Below are positions 61,020-64,000 of a DNA stretch of 64,000 nt, in pieces. The position numbers and the translations under genes are program-made. Position 1 is the stretch's first letter; the number at the start of each line of letters is the position of its first letter. This DNA comes from Streptomyces sp. ISL-36 (lineage in GTDB: Bacteria > Actinomycetota > Actinomycetes > Streptomycetales > Streptomycetaceae), in the NCBI RefSeq assembly GCF_018614205.1, contig NZ_JAGGOS010000120.1, forward strand, positions 1-64,000, written 5' to 3'. The notes under the pieces are model-generated. The model saw nothing but the letters and a program-made list of their open reading frames with translations. It did no database searches and had not been told where the DNA came from.

Positions 61020-62582
61020 ATGCGCAATCCGCTCAGACGTGTCACCGCCGCCCTCACCTCCCTCCTGGTCCTGGGCGGCCTGGCCATCGGCACCACCGTG
61101 ATCTCCGAGGTCGCCGCCCCGACCACCGCGTACGCCGCGGAACAGTCCACGGTCGGCGGCTCGATCAGCCGGACCGAGATACTCGCCCGGGCCAAGTGGT
61201 GGATGGACACCTACGGCGTCATCTACAGCCAGGACCAGGCCGACGCCAAGGCGTCGGTCACCGGCGAGAAGTACCGCCCGGACTGCTCCGGCTTCGTGTC
61301 GATGGCCTGGCGGCTCCCCAAGAGCGGTGGCTGGGACCGCAACACCGGCAACCTCGACGCCTTCGGTGACACCACTACCATCTCCCTGGACAGCCTGCAG
61401 CCGGGCGACGCGATCCTCGGCGACGGGCATGTCGCGCTCTTCGAGAAGTGGACCGACTCCAGCAAGACGGAGATGTGGATCTACGACGAGTACGACTACG
61501 GCCAGGCGGGCCGCCACGCCACCAAGACCAAGTCGTACTACGCCTCCAACAACTTCAAGGGCCTGCGCTACGACAAGGCCACTTCCACCCCCGCCCCGGG
61601 CAAGGCGGAGCCGGCGACGGCGTACGACCAGGGTGACGGCACCATGCGGATCTACCGCTGGACCTCCACCGGCAGCGCCTTCGACCGCGCGAGCGACTAC
61701 GACTCCGGCAGCTTCTCGCTCTCCAACGTCGGCGACCGCATGGCCTCAGGAGACGTCAATGGTGACGGCAAGGACGACGTCGTCATGGCCTACCAGTACA
61801 ACGACGGCACCTGGGGCCTGTACACGTTCCTCAACGGCAGGACGTACGACGGTGTCTGGTACACCGGCGGCGCCTACAACCTCGGCAAGGTCGGCGGACG
61901 CCTCGTCCTCGGCGACTGGAACGGTGACGGCAAAGCCGAGCCGGCCATGGCGTACGACCAGGGTGACGGCACCATGCGGATCTACCGCTGGACCTCCACC
62001 GGCAGCAACTTCGACCGCACCAGCGACTACGACTCCGGCAGCTTCTCCCTGGCCAACGTCGGCGACCGCATGGCCTCAGGAGACGTCAACGGTGACGGCA
62101 AGGACGACATCGTCATGGCCTACCAGTACAACGACGGCACCTGGGGCCTGTACACGTTCCTCAACGGCAGGACGTACGACGGTGTCTGGTACACCGGCGG
62201 CGCCTACAACCTCGGCAAGGTCGGCGGACGCCTCGTCCTCGGCGACTGGAACGGTGACGGCAAGGCCGAGCCGGCGACGGCGTACGACCAGGGTGACGGC
62301 ACCATGCGCATCTACCGCTGGACCTCCACCGGCAGCAACTTCGACCGCACCAGCGACTACGACTCCGGCAGCTTCTCCCTGGCCAACGTCGACGACCGCA
62401 TGGCCTCAGGAGACGTCAACGGTGACGGCAAGGACGACATCGTCATGGCCTACCAGTACAACGACGGCACCTGGGGCCTCTACCCCTTCCTCAACGGCGC
62501 CAACTCCGACGGCGTCTGGTACACCGGCGGCGCCTACAACCTCGGCAGGGTCGGCGGACGCCTCGTCCTCGGCGACTGGTAG
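61020..62582 (+). CDS. Secreted NlpC/P60-like protein with three FG-GAP repeats
   Basis: A 520-residue secreted protein. Residues 1-40 are a signal peptide (AYAA). The N-terminal domain (45-190) has Cys89 in YRPDCSGFVSMAW and His138 in LGDGHVALFEKW, the NlpC/P60 or CHAP pattern of peptidoglycan or peptide hydrolases. Three tandem copies of a 110-residue unit follow (KAEPATAYDQGDGTMRIYRW; DVNGDGKDDVVMAYQYNDGT), FG-GAP-like with calcium-type DxNxDG loops. The last copy is cut by a stop right at GDW. A GGAG-like AGAAGGAC precedes the ATG. Probably wall-acting or adhesive. Confidence 0.9.
   Translation: MRNPLRRVTAALTSLLVLGGLAIGTTVISEVAAPTTAYAAEQSTVGGSISRTEILARAKWWMDTYGVIYSQDQADAKASVTGEKYRPDCSGFVSMAWRLPKSGGWDRNTGNLDAFGDTTTISLDSLQPGDAILGDGHVALFEKWTDSSKTEMWIYDEYDYGQAGRHATKTKSYYASNNFKGLRYDKATSTPAPGKAEPATAYDQGDGTMRIYRWTSTGSAFDRASDYDSGSFSLSNVGDRMASGDVNGDGKDDVVMAYQYNDGTWGLYTFLNGRTYDGVWYTGGAYNLGKVGGRLVLGDWNGDGKAEPAMAYDQGDGTMRIYRWTSTGSNFDRTSDYDSGSFSLANVGDRMASGDVNGDGKDDIVMAYQYNDGTWGLYTFLNGRTYDGVWYTGGAYNLGKVGGRLVLGDWNGDGKAEPATAYDQGDGTMRIYRWTSTGSNFDRTSDYDSGSFSLANVDDRMASGDVNGDGKDDIVMAYQYNDGTWGLYPFLNGANSDGVWYTGGAYNLGRVGGRLVLGDW
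61602..62582 (+). repeat. Three tandem 330-bp repeats
   Basis: Units at 61602-61931, 61932-62261 and 62262-62582 (last one 321 bp). They are almost identical at DNA level, showing recent duplication or gene conversion. Each codes a 110-residue FG-GAP-like unit. Confidence 0.95.
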
Positions 62583-62621
62583 ACACCGCGTCGAGAGCCG
62601 CACCGAGGACCACTGATGCAG

Positions 62622-62651
62622 GGCCGGGCCGCTATCGAGCGGCCCGGTCCT
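62622..62651. terminator. Bidirectional hairpin terminator
   Basis: A 13-bp stem (GGGCCGGGCCGCT against AGCGGCCCGGTCC, one G-T pair) with loop ATCG, between the convergent NlpC/P60-like and lipoprotein genes. Confidence 0.85.
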
Positions 62652-62714
62652 TCGTCCGCGGCATCCTGAGCACACGCCCCCGGTGTACGTGGATGTCGGC
62701 GATCCGTCATGCGG

Positions 62715-63578
62715 TCACCTGGCGCGTACCGCCGTGACGGTGAAGCGTTCGACATCGGCGACGTGACCGCCCGTGGAGGCGACGACCGTGAGCACGGGGT
62801 CGTGGGCACCGGAGAAGGAGACCCTCGCGCTCCAGGGCTGGTCGTTGCCGCCCGCGGAGATGCAGCATGCGGAGGTGCCCAACGGCGCCTTCGACGAGGG
62901 CTGGCGTACCTCGACACGGATGCTCTCGTCCACTCCGGTGATCCTCCCGCCGATCGCGAGGGGGGAACGCACGAGCGACCCGTACGCGGGCGTGGTCAGT
63001 GAGAACGTCGTGTCGTCGGTGCCGACGACCTCCCATGGACCGTCCGGGGAGCCGTACCGCACGAGGTGGATCACCGCCGCGGTGCCGCCCTCGCGCCCCG
63101 TCGGCGCGACGCCGATACGGGCGTGCCGACCGCTGACCGTGCGCGAGGAGACCTTGTCGATCTCCTTGAAGCCGAGGTAGTCGCGGGTGAAGGCCAGCGC
63201 GGTCTGTTCGGGGTCCCGGTGCCAGGGCTGGTGCCCGCCGGAGCGGTAGGCGCGCTCCCACTCCTGGGCCTGGGCGAGCGTGGTGAACGGCCACAACGGC
63301 TGGAGGCTCCAGGAGCCCAGCGGCGGCGTGCTCTTGGGGGTCGGCGTGAGTGTGGTCGGGGCTTTCGTGGCGGACGGCGTGGCCGTCGGGGGTGTCGAGG
63401 GCGTGGGCGTCGTGCGCGAGGTGGTGGGCGTGGGCGTGGGCACGGGTGTGGACGTCCCGGGTGCGGGGAGCGTCGATCGCGATGCGCTGGGGGCGCCGCC
63501 GGAACCACCGCACGCAGTGAGCGACAGGCCCAGCACGGTCGCTGCGGTGAGGAGTCGGAACGGGAGCGAGATGTTCAT
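62715..63578 (-). CDS. Lipoprotein with Pro/Thr linker and Gmad2-like domain
   Basis: A 287-residue lipoprotein. The lipobox LGLSLTAC sets Cys23. Residues 35-90 form a Thr/Pro-rich linker with TPTP repeats, as in wall-spanning proteins. Residues 95-200 hold a DUF-like domain (WPFTTLAQAQEWERAYRSGG; ALAFTRDYLGFKEI). The C-terminus (205-287) resembles the Gmad2 immunoglobulin-like domain (ITGVDESIRVEVRQPSSKAP; PVLTVVASTGGHVADVERFT). Surface-exposed; role unknown. Confidence 0.8.
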   Translation of the reverse strand: MNISLPFRLLTAATVLGLSLTACGGSGGAPSASRSTLPAPGTSTPVPTPTPTTSRTTPTPSTPPTATPSATKAPTTLTPTPKSTPPLGSWSLQPLWPFTTLAQAQEWERAYRSGGHQPWHRDPEQTALAFTRDYLGFKEIDKVSSRTVSGRHARIGVAPTGREGGTAAVIHLVRYGSPDGPWEVVGTDDTTFSLTTPAYGSLVRSPLAIGGRITGVDESIRVEVRQPSSKAPLGTSACCISAGGNDQPWSARVSFSGAHDPVLTVVASTGGHVADVERFTVTAVRAR

Positions 63579-63848
63579 GGGTGCTCCAGAGAGGTGGAAC
63601 CGGCCGTCGACCGGCCTGTCCGGCTATCGTGCCACCAGTCCCGCCCTCGTCACAGAGGGCCGTGCGCACGGAAGCCCAAGCCCCAGCCACCCGTGGACCA
63701 CTGGTGGTCGTCCCGAGCGGAGGCAACCGCCAAGGCCGGCGACCGCGCGAGGCGCGGCTCGACGGCCCGTCCCAGGGCGGCCCCGGGGCGGCCCCGGGGC
63801 GGCCCCGGACAGGAAGATCAGACTGCCGGGGCCGTCCCTGAGGACCGG

Positions 63849-64000
63849 TCACTTTCGCCAGAAAAGGTGATGCGTCACCCCGCTGGGGCTGGGCACGACC
63901 TCCAGGTGGAACCGGTCGAGCAGCTCATCGGGTGACTCCCAGAGTCGTAGGCCGGACCCCAGCTTCACCGGCGAGACAGCCACATGCATGGTGTCGACCA
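63849..64000 (-). CDS. RibD/DHFR-like reductase, cut by the right edge
   Basis: The stop codon is at 63849-63851. The visible end reads VDTMHVAVSPVKLGSGLRLW and then ESPDELLDRFHLEVVPSPSG with VTHHLFWRK. This is the usual C-terminal strand order of RibD C-terminal-type reductases (VxLGSGxRLW, then SPSGVTHLxF). The N-terminal part lies beyond the window. Confidence 0.8.
   Translation of the reverse strand, partial: VDTMHVAVSPVKLGSGLRLWESPDELLDRFHLEVVPSPSGVTHHLFWRK

Noticed and set aside
61602..62582. CRISPR-like or satellite array
   Set aside because: The 330-bp units are in frame within a secreted protein and code FG-GAP repeats; there are no spacers.

Overview
The window is high-GC actinobacterial DNA of Streptomyces type. 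Coding frames have G/C-rich third positions and GTG starts are common. The families present are typical of the genus: a SARP/AfsR-type regulator, an ECF41/SigJ-type sigma factor, MmyB-type, TetR, MarR and LysR regulators, secreted FG-GAP proteins and a lasso peptide cluster. It reads as accessory chromosome: short regulator-plus-enzyme pairs, many of them divergent, mixed with decayed genes and insertion-sequence remnants. No rRNA, tRNA or CRISPR array was seen.

Layout. 0-11 kb: small enzymes (SnoaL-like, two RibD/DHFR-like reductases, a secreted lipase), a LuxR regulator divergent from an ABM-like protein and a double-DoxX membrane protein, and many broken genes (HNH nuclease, a nuclease-like protein, DoxX, IS5 transposase, ATP-dependent DNA ligase, a TPR protein). 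11-16 kb: SRAP protein, DUF1152 protein, and an ECF41-type sigma factor beside a carboxymuconolactone-decarboxylase-like gene and a DoxX gene. The last two are divergent, and each has a perfect TGTCACA-N16-CGTC promoter. 16-29 kb: an FMN reductase, hydrolase/MmyB, LysR/aldo-keto reductase and SDR/TetR pairs, an MFS exporter, a methyltransferase, uracil-DNA glycosylase, and a broken serine resolvase.

29.7-36.6 kb: a 2124-residue secreted RHS protein with an internal FG-GAP block and a variable C-terminal domain carrying a candidate His/Cys pair. A strong hairpin and a small candidate immunity gene follow. 36.6-41.3 kb: on the minus strand, a complete five-gene lasso peptide cluster (A-C-B1-B2-D). 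Its 36-residue precursor has a citrulassin-type core, LLQSSGNDRLILSKN.

42-54 kb: a MarR/EamA pair with duplicated palindromic operators overlapping the EamA start codon, orphan immunity-type proteins (SUFU, DUF4262, SMI1/KNR4), an ArsR-VOC operon, an alcohol dehydrogenase/ArsR-like pair around a large dyad, a Vat-like acetyltransferase/TetR pair, tandem MarR genes, and fragments of ISL3 and IS5 transposases. 54-64 kb: a second-copy-type dnaK-grpE pair under a HAIR-like promoter (dnaK is interrupted by two compensating indels), a VanX-like protein lacking its catalytic Glu, a SARP-NB-ARC-TPR regulator, a secreted NlpC/P60-like protein with three 330-bp FG-GAP repeats, a Gmad2-like lipoprotein, and a DHFR-like gene cut by the window edge.

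Caution: several conserved genes carry single-base frameshifts (near 3723, 7748, 56566 and 56650). Some may be sequencing or assembly errors. Others (DNA ligase, ISL3, IS5, resolvase, TPR) also carry multiple lesions, and in the ligase a changed catalytic residue, so they look truly decayed.
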